64,000 bases of DNA from Lytechinus variegatus (lineage: Eukaryota; Echinodermata; Echinoidea; Temnopleuroida; Toxopneustidae), in contig NC_054751.1 of assembly GCF_018143015.1 (NCBI RefSeq), positions 29,279,783 to 29,343,782 of the forward strand, in the 5' to 3' direction. The notes under the pieces were generated by a model. It was not told where the DNA came from. It made no database searches and saw only the letters and a program-made list of their open reading frames with translations. A program made the translations under genes and the position numbers. The number at the start of each line of letters is the position of its first letter. Position 1 is the stretch's first letter. Positions 11,101-21,160 of this stretch are shown here, in pieces.

Positions 11101-14100
11101 TAGATGTGCTATATTTTTACAGGATGTTTATGAAATTGAATTTGTGACATTACATGAATGCGATCACCGATTTTCCAATGCTCTACACCTCTCTCTTAAC
11201 ATGTTTGATTTTTCAGGGTCGTTGAATCTCCAGATAGGCGTATTTTGAAGAGGACCGATGTGAAACTCTTATCCCCAATCACAGGTCCTCAGAAAGTGAT
11301 ATGTATCGGTATGAACTACAGAGATCACTGCACAGAACAGAACTACCCAATACCTACAGAACCGGTCATTTTCAGCAAGTTTTCCAGTGCCATCATAGGT
11401 CCCAATGACGACGTTGTGTACCCTGAGCTCACCGATGCATTAGATTGGGAAGTGGAGCTGACGATTGTCATCGGAAAGGGTGGCAAGAATATCAAGGTTG
11501 GCATTGATCAAATTTATTAGACAAATTTTGAGAGGCCGACTTTTGGACGAAAACAATGGCTCCTAAAATGGTATTGTGTCTATTCTGGTTGGATCTGCTC
11601 TTGAATCTTCCCTTAAGTGCATTTCTGTTTGTCATGGAAGACTTATGGCAGAATAGTGCTTATTGTTATTGAATTTTTATTTATTTCATATATCATTCAA
11701 AGTTTGAAGGAGGTATCTTGGATTCAGTGCCCAGTTGGATAGGTCAATCGGTCCATTGCAAACGCAGATCAAACAACTTCCTGAGTTTATCCCAACACTC
11801 ACGAAGTCTTGGTACTTCCATTAGTCTGGCAGTGAAGAAGTTCAAGACACATTTCTTGAAACTGAATGACAGGATATCATGGAAATAAATGTAAAAAAAA
11901 AATATTTGGAAGCTTATTACTTCCTCAGTTTTTAACCAATAATGATAATAATAATATGCAATTTTTTATATAGCGCTTAATACAAATGTTTCTAAGCGCT
12001 GCATGCTATTACCCCGGCTTTAGCATGGCTACCCTGATCGGGTGCATCAAGCACTCAAGAAATTCCTTCCTACTGGGTACCCATTTATTACACCTGGGTC
12101 GAGAGTGGCAAATGTAAATAAACGCCTTGCCAAATGATGCTACTGCTGTGATGGGATTTGAACCCCGGACCTTATGTGGTTCACAGTCCGGAGACTTATC
12201 CACTGAGCTACAGCACCTCAATGTGAATGAGAATTCTTGCACACAATTGTCTAAACTGATACTTACTCATATGTATGCCTTTTTGAGAATGATTTCTCTT
12301 GTATTTCACCCGTCATTATTTTCTTTGTGCAGGAGAGAGATGCAATGGACCATGTATTTGGATACACCGTGGCACATGACGTAAGCGCAAGAGATTGGCA
12401 GATGCAGAAGAATGGCAAGCAATGGCTTCTGGGTAAAACCATGGACGACTTCTGCCCTCTAGGTCCTGCTATCGTTACAACGAATGCAATATCAGGTATA
12501 CCTGTTTACTGCAGCTAAAATATATCTTGAAATTCAAGAATGATAAAAAATGTGAGTTATGTTGGAAGACACCTTTATGATTTATGAGTTATGTTGTATC
12601 AAATTGAATTCAGCGTGTAATCCTTAGAGATAAAATCTAGAATTTTTGTACCAATGTCACTAAAAATTGATGCAGAAGTTTGATTATAAACTTGAAGGGG
12701 GGGGGGAGTAAAGGGTAAGTATTAAGTATTATGCTTTAGATAACTACTACTTTAGTTCTCTGTTTTGGATCAATTTTCTTCCTTCGTGTTTGGTTAGAAT
12801 CCTCCCAATTCGATTTCATGAAGTTTTGTGTTCACACACACCCTTTTTCTCTTTACAGATACCAAATTCAATTTCATGAAGATTTGCGTTCACACACTCC
12901 CTCTTTCCCTTGACAGATCCCCGAGTCGATTTCATGAAGATATGCGTTCACACACTCCCTCTTTCCCTTGACAGATCCCCGAGTCGATTTCAAGAAGATA
13001 TGCGTTCACACACTCCCTCAATCTCTTTACAGATCCCCAATTTGATTTCATGAAGATATGCGTTCACACACTCCCTCTTTCTCTTTACAGATACTCAGTT
13101 TGATTTCATGAAGATATGCGTTCACACACTCCCTCTTACCCTTGACAGATCCCTGATTCGATTTCATGAAGATATGCGTTCACACACTCCCTCTTTCTCT
13201 TTACAGATACTCAGTTTGATTTCATGAAGATATGCGTTCACACACTCCCTCTTACCCTTGACAGATCCCTGATTCGATTTCATGAAGATATGCATTCACA
13301 CACTCTCTTTCCTCGTTACAGATCCCCATTCGATGTCATGAACATATGCGTTGACACTCTCCCTCTTTCTCTTTTACAGATCCCCATAAGTTAGGAATCC
13401 GGTGTCGAGTTAATGGGGAGACGGTGCAGGAGAGTAATACAGAGCAGATGATCTTCAAAACAGCTTCCCTTATTCAGTTCATTTCACAGTAAGTCACAAG
13501 TAAATCTGTGGTTCAAATGTATGGTAGTCTGTCAGAAATCAGAACCAGGGGGGTGTTTCACGAAGATTTAAGTATGACTTACATCGCACTTAAATGCTGA
13601 CGCGTACAAGATATGCCATGCGCAATCTTATTGATCAATACGCAGTAGTGCATGTCCTCTTCATAAGATCTGGCCAATGCGGTTATGTCTTTTATAACGC
13701 ACGCAAATAAGACATTGAAGTGCACCTCTAAGTCATACTTACATCTTTGTGAAATACCCCCCAGGTCTTTTGGATGATAATCCTGCAAGCGGTCTTTCGT
13801 TACCAATCCTCACACTTCATCATGGACTAAACAATAGGGACTGCAGGGACACCGCTATGAAAAGAGGCATAATGCCATTATAGCAGGATTCCTGCTAAAA
13901 GACTTGGCACATGCTTTTGACAAAAGTACCTCAGGAGTCAATATTGTGATACTGAACTGGGGCCCGTCTTACAAAGAGTTGCGATTGATCTGATCAAACG
14001 CAACTATGGAAAGCTAGTCAACTTATGAAATGCATGTTTTGTTCAAAAAATTCTAGATATGAATGTTTATCCATGAATTCATTGATTTCTTCTTTGTTTA

Positions 14101-16325
14101 CAAAGGACATTTTGCACATTTCCTGTAGAAAATATTATAACACTGATGGATTTCCATAGAGTTAAAATTGATTGGATCAATCGTAGCTCTTTGTAGGATG
14201 GGGCAGGATAAGCTCTAATTTTAAATGGCCAAAACAGAGGTCCCCCTTTCCTTTTTTTTTAACTTGATGTAATTTTTTGTTCTTCTTTAGGTTTATCACG
14301 TTGGTTCCCGGTGATATTATCTTGACTGGCACACCCCCAGGAGTGGGTGTCTTCAGGAAACCAGAACCCGTCTACCTCAAGGTACATAACCTGTAATCAT
14401 TCAATAAGACAGGCCAAAGATACACTCTAGGAATGTGCCAATAAAACTCATTAGTACCCAACTCTGGATGTTCAGTCAGACAGTAAGATGATGGCTCGCG
14501 GTGGCTTGAAGATACACCCGGGGCTCTGTAACACAAACATTAGCGATCAGTCGCTAAATGGACTGACCAATTAAAATCAATGTTACACTTGCATTTAGTT
14601 CAAAATACTGACCAGTAACCAATCAGAAGTCTTCTTCTATATTTGCTATTCATCGCTAAGCTTTGTGTTACGGAGCCCAGAACCCTTTATTGCAGATTTT
14701 GACCAGTTCTTTTTTTATGGCTTTCAGCAATGAGCATATTGCGTAGTGAGCAAAGTGCAATTCATAAGAAACTGCAAAAACTAACCCACTGAAAGAGGAC
14801 TGTCCAAACTCTACAATAAAGAGCCTTAAACCGCCATCTAAACTGGCGAAGTGTAGTAGCCACTTAAAACACAACATACTTAGAGGATTGCTGACACTCT
14901 CAAATAATTCAAACCAGGGGGGTGTTTAACAAAGATGTAAGTATGACTTTAAGTCGCACTTAAATGCTGACGCGTAAATGACATGCAATGCGCGATCTTG
15001 TTGATAGATACGCAGTGGTGTGCGTCCTCATGACACGATCTGACCAAATTTCATTGAAAAAACAATGAAAAACAAAAGGTAAAAAATCAAAGAAATACAT
15101 AAGAAATTGCAAAAAACAATATGATACATAAGAAAATGATTTGATATCGCAATTTTTTTCATGTACACTTGCTAAGAACACCACAAAGAGTTTCTATACC
15201 AAAAAATAGTACATTTGGAGCTTTATTTAGGTATTTAGAGGAAAAAATATGAACTTGCATATTAATTACACATAAATAGCATAATCACTTAATAGTGATT
15301 CGCATGAAATAAATTACTATACAATTTTGTAGATTATGTCCCAGGAAGCCCGCGTGCCAATTTTCTGCGTGATCGCGCGGTCGACGGCCGAGATCTCAAG
15401 GGGGGCCTGGGAGGCCCCCCCGGCCATATGAACTCCCAAAATACTCCGGCCTAGATAGGGTTAAGTGTGACGCCTATGTGATATGTAAATGCGCAATCTA
15501 ATTGATTAATACAATGTAGTGCGTGTCCTTATGGCATGATCTGACCAATGCACGAAAAATTCTGTATGAAACCAGGCATTTAAGTCATACTTAAATCTTT
15601 GTGAAACACCCCTTGGTGTGTTAATCCTATGGTTCTGGTTTCATTAAATATATAATCATGAACAAATACTAGGATGTATAATGACATATTTGAACACAAC
15701 CTATCAAACTGCACCTTGTGCATTTCAGTAGGTAATTGGCATTGCTGTGGAGACAAGGTATGCGTGTAGATTGTTGAATAATACTTGTATCTTTATATCA
15801 TGTTATATGCTAACATGTGTAAGATTGAGTGACCTCAGAGATAGATATCTGAATTCTAATGATTTCATAATTAGAATAAGCTCAATTTTTCATTCATCCA
15901 TTTGTCAAAATCATTATGAAGAACATATACCTCTTTTTGTCAAATTCCACCTCACAGACCTTGTGCATTGATGTTATAGTGGTGCTAACTTATATGCCAG
16001 GCTGAAGCCATTGCCTTGCATGCATTGGTGATCTGGAGCTGGCACATCTCTGACAACTCCATTTATGCATATTCCTATATCCTCTGTGGGAGGGCGCTTT
16101 GAAATTATGACATCATTTTCATAAGGTCTTTTGATTGGTGTTCCCTAGTTTGAATGGTCCCAATAGATGGAACTTGTATTCAAGCTGAGCACTATATAAT
16201 GTTGTGCATCGTTACATGTATAATCTGTTGTCTATCTTTTTCATATTCTCTTTCATTTACAGCGTGGCGATGTCGTGGAATGTGAAATTGATGAGATCGG
16301 GACGATCAGGAATCGCATCGTGTGA
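7901..16325 (+). CDS. FAHD2: FAHD2-like fumarylacetoacetate hydrolase domain protein (6 exons, complete)
   Basis: Exons 7901-8178, 11217-11496, 12333-12495, 13380-13488, 14291-14381 and 16263-16325 join in consistent phases (2, 0, 1, 2, 0) to a 327-aa protein. All introns are GT-AG. The first 40 or so residues ([18 protein letters not shown]) are basic and amphipathic, like a mitochondrial targeting peptide. The FAH fold follows: GMNYRDH at 124-130 with the conserved His, DWEVELT with metal ligands E171 and E173, [10 protein letters not shown] with D202, then [12 protein letters not shown] and [13 protein letters not shown]. Human FAHD2A is 314 aa, so length and end agree. The family binds Mg2+ or Mn2+ and cleaves C-C bonds in acylpyruvate or oxaloacetate-like substrates; the substrate of FAHD2 itself is unsettled. 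I see no missing catalytic residue. A 58-bp acceptor minisatellite precedes exon 4, and several MITEs lie in introns 1, 4 and 5. Confidence 0.96.
8440..8960. repeat. Degenerate CCTTGGARCGG repeat region in FAHD2 intron 1
   Basis: The motif CCTTGGAGCGG or CCTTGGAACGG recurs at about 8493, 8525, 8568, 8770, 8821 and 8872, usually followed by GGCTT or similar. A short direct duplication (CAAAATGCTATGCCTTGGA-like) lies at 8808-8885. It looks like an old tandem or transposon-internal repeat. Confidence 0.6.
9376..10920. mobile_element. TTAA-flanked MITE (copy 1), split by a later element
   Basis: The left end TTAA|AGGTCAACTCGAACCC and the internal AAAATGTTGATTTGAGTAAATA match the intact copy at 18997-19457. 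The two halves are separated by a nested element at 9395-10376. The right end near 10905-10920 is eroded (TATCTATTGGACATG). Confidence 0.8.
9395..10376. mobile_element. TIR element nested in copy 1, CCAGG target duplication
   Basis: About 980 bp with inverted ends GGCCCCGTTTCTCAACA and, read from the right, GGCCCATTTCTCAACACC, flanked by CCAGG on both sides. No recognisable transposase, so probably non-autonomous. Confidence 0.75.
11217..11496 (+). CDS. FAHD2: FAHD2 exon 2 (active-site His and metal ligands)
   Basis: Acceptor TTTTTCAG, donor ATCAAG|GTTGGC. Encodes [19 protein letters not shown] and [15 protein letters not shown], the most conserved part of the family. Confidence 0.95.
11733..11890 (+). 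mobile_element. Possible LINE reverse-transcriptase C-terminal remnant
   Basis: One frame reads [20 protein letters not shown], resembling the region after the RT domain of CR1/L2-like LINEs (WNxLPxxIRxxxSLxxFKxxLKTHL). Very short and degraded. Confidence 0.35.
11935..12217 (-). mobile_element. tRNA-derived SINE (family A), nearly full length
   Basis: Read on the minus strand: a tRNA-like head (GTGCTGTAGCTCAGTGGATA with box A, GGGGTTCAAATCCC as box B), a body with ACCCAGGTGTAATAAATGGG, then GCGCTTAGAAAC, AGCGCTATATAAAA and an (ATT)n tail at 11935-11958. The promoter boxes, body and A/T-rich tail are in SINE order. Lies in FAHD2 intron 2. Confidence 0.85.
12333..12495 (+). CDS. FAHD2: FAHD2 exon 3
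   Basis: Acceptor TTCTTTGTGCAG, donor TCAG|GTATAC in phase 1. Encodes [20 protein letters not shown] and [19 protein letters not shown]. Confidence 0.95.
12798..13379 (+). repeat. 58-bp minisatellite of duplicated 3' splice sites (FAHD2 intron 3)
   Basis: Ten tandem units end at AG 12858, 12916, 12974, 13032, 13090, 13148, 13206, 13264, 13321 and 13379. Eight units are exactly 58 bp, one is 57 and the first about 61. Each runs from AT(C/A)CYC through GATTTCATGAAGATATGCG and TTCACACACTCCCTC to a pyrimidine tract and TTACAG or TTGACAG. The last AG is the true exon 4 acceptor, and exon 4 begins with the same ATCCCC as most units. The array therefore looks like repeated duplication of the intron-exon junction. 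Confidence 0.95.
13380..13488 (+). CDS. FAHD2: FAHD2 exon 4
   Basis: Follows the last unit of the 58-bp array (CTTTTACAG). Donor CACA|GTAAGT in phase 2. Encodes [19 protein letters not shown] and [14 protein letters not shown], matching the family between the GPA and GDIILTG motifs. Confidence 0.94.
13550..13760. mobile_element. MITE, 211 bp, GGGGTGTTTCAC ends, CCAGG duplication
   Basis: Inverted ends GGGGTGTTTCACGAAGAT and, from the right, GGGGTATTTCACAAAGAT extend into a longer imperfect TAAGTATGACTTA stem. CCAGG flanks both sides (13545-13549 and 13761-13765). In FAHD2 intron 4. Confidence 0.88.
13959..14205. mobile_element. MITE, about 247 bp, GGCCCGTCTTACAAAG ends
   Basis: Inverted ends CCCGTCTTACAAAGAGTTGC and, from the right, CCCATCCTACAAAGAGCTAC, followed by GATTGATC on both arms. 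In FAHD2 intron 4. Confidence 0.8.
14291..14381 (+). CDS. FAHD2: FAHD2 exon 5
   Basis: Acceptor TTCTTTAG, donor CTCAAG|GTACAT. Encodes [19 protein letters not shown] and [10 protein letters not shown]. Confidence 0.95.
14520..14678. mobile_element. MITE, about 159 bp, GGGCTCTGTAACAC ends
   Basis: Inverted ends GGGCTCTGTAACACAAAC and, from the right, GGGCTCCGTAACACAAAG, then TTAGCGAT on both arms. In FAHD2 intron 5. Confidence 0.82.
14919..15612. mobile_element. Rearranged copy of the GGGGTGTTTCAC MITE
   Basis: The left part 14919-15052 and the right part 15467-15612 both match the 13550 element, but each contains the ATGC..GATCTGACCAA interior. They are therefore two partial copies rather than one interrupted copy. 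Between them is about 415 bp of other DNA, including a GC-rich segment (15340-15465) with GCCTGGGAGGCCCCC. Confidence 0.65.
16263..16325 (+). CDS. FAHD2: FAHD2 exon 6 (C-terminus)
   Basis: Acceptor TTTCATTTACAG. Encodes [20 protein letters not shown] and a TGA at 16323-16325, the usual C-terminal strand of the FAH fold. Confidence 0.95.
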   Translation, partial: RGDVVECEIDEIGTIRNRIV

Positions 16326-16557
16326 GACCCCCAGTTTCAAGATTGGACCTGCTCCGTATGCACAGCACTTCGTCCCTCGTTAATCATTGACATTGCAATA
16401 TTTGTAAGACAACATTTGTACTATTAAATTGATCATGTGATCTAAAGGAAGTTTCAACAGTTTTTCTTTTGGCGGGGTCATTCTGGAACATCCTGATGAT
16501 TTAGAGGAGCAGCGAGGTTGCCAACAGTTTTTCTTGTGTGCCTTTATTTTCTAAAAT

Positions 16558-16563
16558 AATAAA
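16558..16563 (+). promoter_or_regulatory. Probable FAHD2 polyadenylation signal
   Basis: AATAAA 233 bp after the FAHD2 stop, the first canonical hexamer downstream. Confidence 0.5.
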
Positions 16564-17330
16564 ACATTTAAGAATGAGAAAAATCTTTGCCCATTAAAAT
16601 GCCTGCCTATCTACATTTATCCTTTTTCATCTTCAATACTATTGCTGAAAATGATTCAAAATCAAATTGCGCTGGTCACATGGAAGTTGTGAGTAAAATT
16701 TTGCATAACTTTGAGAAAAGTTTTACAAGAGAACCCACTCAAAGCAGGTAACGAGGAGAGCGCAGGTGTTGATGCCCCTAGCCTTGATACCAGGAGCTAA
16801 GCTTTATTTTGACCATATTTTATCCAGGTCATGTCTCGTGCTTGAACTTTGCTTTCATTACAAGGAAAAACTAACAATTCAGTCTGAAATGTGATTACAA
16901 TTCCATTTAATTGAATTAATGTGACATTGCAATATTGAAGTAGTGCATGCACTTTACAACCAAACACTTGGGAGTTTGATAAACATTATAACTACAATGT
17001 TACTTGCAAATACATATTAAGTATTCTGGATAGCAGAACAGTGAATGAACAGAATAACACATGATTTTAAATTTATATTTCATATTAACTGTCTAAGATA
17101 TGACACTTGGTGTATTTTGAAAAGATCTGTCTATCGATATCTATCCAAACTTTGTGCATACCCTGTAAACAAAGGTGTTCTTAAAAACCTGAAAGCTTGC
17201 TAGAGGCTTGTCAGACAAAGCAACAAGTAATTTAAATATAAACCAAAAACCTAAGTTTTGCAATTCTTTTATTCCACATTCTTATATCCATATGTAACAT
17301 TCAAGAGTGTGAATGAACTAGTAAACTAGT
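16564..17330. other. Intergenic 3' of FAHD2
   Basis: No coding, tRNA or RT signal seen. AT-rich. May include 3' UTR if a later poly(A) site is used. Confidence 0.45.
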
Positions 17331-17580
17331 TGCTGTTTCATGAAGCTAATCGCGAAGTCATGCACAACTTTATGCATGACATAGGTATATATCATTAAGC
17401 GCAAGAATACGTTGCCTGTCATGTGCAAAGCACTGGTTTAATTTCAACCAGCATACGTATTGTTCAGGTGGATGAACCATTGCGTCATCGCCCAAATATC
17501 TTGAATATCAAGATGTTGTGTATTTACATTATGGTGTAAAGTTTTGCTTAACTTACAAACAACTTCATGAAACACTCCCA
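17331..17580. mobile_element. Diverged MITE with TTTCATGAAG ends
   Basis: Inverted ends TGTTTCATGAAGCTAA and, from the right, GTGTTTCATGAAGTTG, followed by CCCAGG on the right. Same general type as the 13550 element but diverged. Confidence 0.6.
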
Positions 17581-18990
17581 GGTCTATTGTATTATTTTTA
17601 GATCTTAGATTGAACAACAACATTGACTTAAGTAATGATGTGTATGTGTGCTTGATCCTTGATTGAATTTCTAAAGCATGCATGTGCTAAACTAAACATG
17701 ATGTTTGACACATGATCCTTTCTCAGAAAATATGATGCTAGAAATAAATTACAAAAATATGCATGCATAATTTTATACATCAATACATAAACTAAGCACA
17801 CATCTGTAATAAACCTGTAATTAACTCTATCATCTTAATTATATATATACAGTGTATGCAAAAAGAAACCTTGCAAATTTCCAAGAAAAAAAAGGCAAAA
17901 CAATTAATCGTGGTATATGATCAATGCTTTCGTCTGTGTGCAACTTGTGAAACAAACCCTTGTTTATTGGAAAGCAGTGACCAATACGGCCCTAAGTTTT
18001 TTTTTCTTTTAATGACTTGGACCAATAAGTGAAAATAAATTTCACTCCCATTCTCAACGGAAAAGACCTATTTTCTTAAGTATATATAAATATTAAATTT
18101 AAATTTGATTGCATTTTTGACCTGGTGGTGTAACTTTCCTTCTTACATGTATAAACAGTAATCTTCCTTTCGAAAATAATGATAATAAACTGATACTTAT
18201 GAAGCACATCATCAGTTAAAACTTCGTAGATGTGCTTTACAGACAGCTTTCCAATTTTACGGCACTACAACAAAAAAGAAATATTTAGATTTCTCTTAAT
18301 TGAATGTAATGATGCAGTTGCACTGGAACGTAGACGTGCTGACACCTTTATTCCACATCTTGCAGCCATAAAAATCAATGCTATCCTTCACTCTTGCAAC
18401 ATGTAAGATTAAAGTGTCTTTAGTCAAGTAAATTAAAGTCTGTATTGTGGCTGGTGTGGTTGGTTCAGTGAATTAAGGTATTCGGTTGTCAGTTGCTGTA
18501 TACACTCCCAAACAAATCAATGCAACGTCGTAAGATATTCCTTTTGTCAACAAAAGCAACTCCTCCAACACTGGAGTTCCCCTATCTTGTTTAGCATTTA
18601 AATATTGATGTCTTGAATCCATTTCAAAGCTTGTTTTCCTTTTGAAGGAAATGCTTGATAATGTAATTTAAGATATTTAGAGCGTGCAATGAAATTGCCT
18701 TTATGTGTAAATGGCAAACCAACAGTCCCAAGTACAAGGACATAAAGTATATTTTGAAATTATGTGAATAAAATGTGATCCAGAACAGTGGAAATATTTC
18801 TTGCCAAATTTCTTTGTAATAAAATTGGTTGAAAATGCCTTAATTTGACTTAAACTTCTTGTGAGATCATCACTCACTCTCTCTCTCTCACTATCAGATA
18901 CAATTTATATGTGCAATGGCCTTTACATAACATCAACAAAACAAGGGTTTGTACAGTTTATATAGCCTTATTTAAAGTTATCATTGTGAG
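17581..18990. other. Intergenic, nothing recognised
   Basis: AT-rich DNA. A TA-flanked CAGTGTATGCAAAAAGAAAC at 17850 resembles a single mariner-type end without a partner. A short (CT)n run lies at about 18876-18890. Confidence 0.4.
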
Positions 18991-18996
18991 CTTTAA

Positions 18997-19457
18997 AGGT
19001 CAAGTCCACCCCAGAAAAATGTTGATTTTAATAAATAGAGAAAAATCAAACTAGCAAAACGCTGAAAATTTCATCAAAATCAGATGTAAAATAAGAAAGT
19101 TCTGACATTTAAAAGTTTTGTATATTTATGTTCGTATCAAAACAGTTATATATGCACAACTAGGTGATATGCAAATGCGAGAGTCGATGTCCATCACTAT
19201 TTCTTTTGTATTTTATTGTTTGAATTATACAATATTTCAATTTACACAGAATTGACAATAATGTAAAACTTGTCATCAGTCCCCTCATTTGCATACTGGC
19301 AAGGATGTGCATATAACTGTTGAGTGAAATTAAGCGAAACGTTAAATGTCATAACTTTCTTATTGTATATCCGATTTTGATGAAATTTTCAGTGTTATGA
19401 TTGTTGGATTTTTCTCTTTTCATTCAAATCAACTTTATATCGGAGTGGACTTGTCCT
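18997..19457. mobile_element. TTAA-flanked MITE (copy 2, intact)
   Basis: 461 bp between TTAA at 18993-18996 and 19458-19461. Inverted ends AGGTCAAGTCCACCCC and, from the right, AGGACAAGTCCACTCC. The interior is imperfectly palindromic (AAATTTCATCAAAATC..GATTTTGATGAAATTT). TTAA target duplication is typical of piggyBac- or Kolobok-like elements. No coding capacity. Confidence 0.88.
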
Positions 19458-19494
19458 TTAACCGTATACATGTAGACCTTCATCAGGTCTTCAA

Positions 19495-20203
19495 AGGGCA
19501 AGTCCACCCCAACAAATGGTTAATTTTATTTATAAATAGGGAAACCATCAAATATGCCAAGCAATTATGATTTAATCTGATGTAATAAGACAGTTGTAAC
19601 ATCTTAAAGTTATGCTTAATTTTGCAAAAACAGATATACAGGGTGTTGTTAGAAAAAGGTAACTAAAGTTCGAAGGTCAGCTGTATCAAGAATACACCAT
19701 TTATTCTTGTGATTTCTATTCTACATAGTTGAATATCTCATAAATTTAATTTGACACCTTGCTCGCGTCATAATTGCCATGTTTTACAGTTACGGTCCTT
19801 CGAAGCCGAATGGTACAAAACCTCCTTCTTCGAAGTTTTGGGTTTTTTTATTTACATGCACGAAACACTCTTTCTTGTAAGGGTTTGTTTTCATCAGAGT
19901 TTTTCCCTGCATATTTCACTGAAATGTTATCTCTCCTTTTCATAAGGCAGTTGATATATAAAAGCCAGTCACGAATAGTTGACAGACGGGAAGGCATTTC
20001 AACAATTCTGATGAAGCTAAAACATATATAAAAAGTAGGTCTCGTGCATGTACATTAACCATGTTAACACCCAAAACTGGGGGATTTTTTTTGTATATTT
20101 GCCTTTGAAGGACCATAACTTGATGAAATTTTCAGCACTATGCGGCTAGTTTCATTTTTCTCTGTTTATTTAAATCAACATTTTTCAGGGGTGGACTTGA
20201 CCT
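19495..20203. mobile_element. TTAA-type MITE (copy 3), interrupted
   Basis: The left end GGGCAAGTCCACCCC (flank TCAA, one change from TTAA) and the right end AGGGGTGGACTTGACCT|TTAA match copy 2. About 480 bp of unrelated DNA (about 19640-20120) replaces the centre. Confidence 0.75.
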
Positions 20204-20814
20204 TTAAAAAATAAAATATAGTGCACTAGCATAGACATCAGTTTACTCGGTCACCAAAATGACAGACCTCAAACAGTCCAAAGGCGTGATAACTGTTGAA
20301 GTGTTCCAGATGTACCTCGTGTTTGTAAATTAACTCGATGATGTGTATTTTCTGAATACTTTGTATTTCCGAGAATAGACATTCCAACACTGGGAAACCT
20401 AAAGTTAATGGAACATCTTTTACCAAAGATAAAGTTATGCGTTCTATCAGTGGCGTACCGTGGGTCACGGCATGGGGGGCACCAGCACAAATTTTGAGTC
20501 ACTTAGTGAGCGCGCGAGTGCGCCCAGTTGCCAGGTATACTGACCTAATAGAGACATTTTAAGAACAGTGCCATTAAACGGATATGTATCTCATGTATCT
20601 CACTTGTCAAATAATGCGAGCGCGAAGCGCGAGCTTAAAATTTTTGATATTCAGACCTAAAAAGGGACATTATAATCAATCTTTTGTAATCATGATACGT
20701 ACCTGTCTTGCTTAATAATGCGAGCACGAAGCGCGAGCTGAAATTTTTGTAAATACTGACCCCCAAACAGGAAGATTTTAAGGACTATATTTTAATTAAG
20801 ATAAGATAAGATAT

Positions 20815-21090
20815 TTATTCGTCTTTCTGTCTGCACATACATTTTATCTTACAAGTGTGATTTCAAATTCTACAAATGAAAATCAATTAACCATAAATCA
20901 TTGTTACAGTAGAGAAAAAAAAAGAAACACATCAAATAACTAATTACGTATTGAGAGAAAGACAAGGAGAATCCCAGAAAAAGCAAGGCTTGTAAGGCTA
21001 GGGTCTCCTTTGTTTCAAGTACATGACTAAATAGTATTCAGTGTGTACATGTAATATCCTTAAAAATACAAGAGAAACAAAACAACTAAA
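20815..21090 (-). mobile_element. LINE 3'-end fragment nested in the hAT-like element
   Basis: Read on the minus strand the fragment ends CAGACAGAAAGACGAATAAA followed by TATCTTATCTTATCTTA, a short tandem tail of the kind that ends many non-LTR retrotransposons. Confidence 0.6.
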
Positions 21091-21104
21091 AAAAGCAACA
21101 ATTA

Positions 21105-21160
21105 TACTTGCTTATATAGCGCTTAACACTTACGTTGTCAGAAGTCTCTAAGCGCTCTAA
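21105..21160 (-). mobile_element. SINE family A 3' fragment
   Basis: TATATAGCGCTTAACACTTA and CTCTAAGCGCT match the 3' part of the SINE at 11935-12217. Confidence 0.65.

Noticed and set aside
12127-12384. 85-aa plus-strand frame before FAHD2 exon 3
   Set aside because: Translates the SINE tRNA head and intron; the real exon starts at 12333 in another frame.
17841-17890. Second mariner-type element starting at 17850
   Set aside because: Only one TA-flanked end is visible and no matching right end was found.
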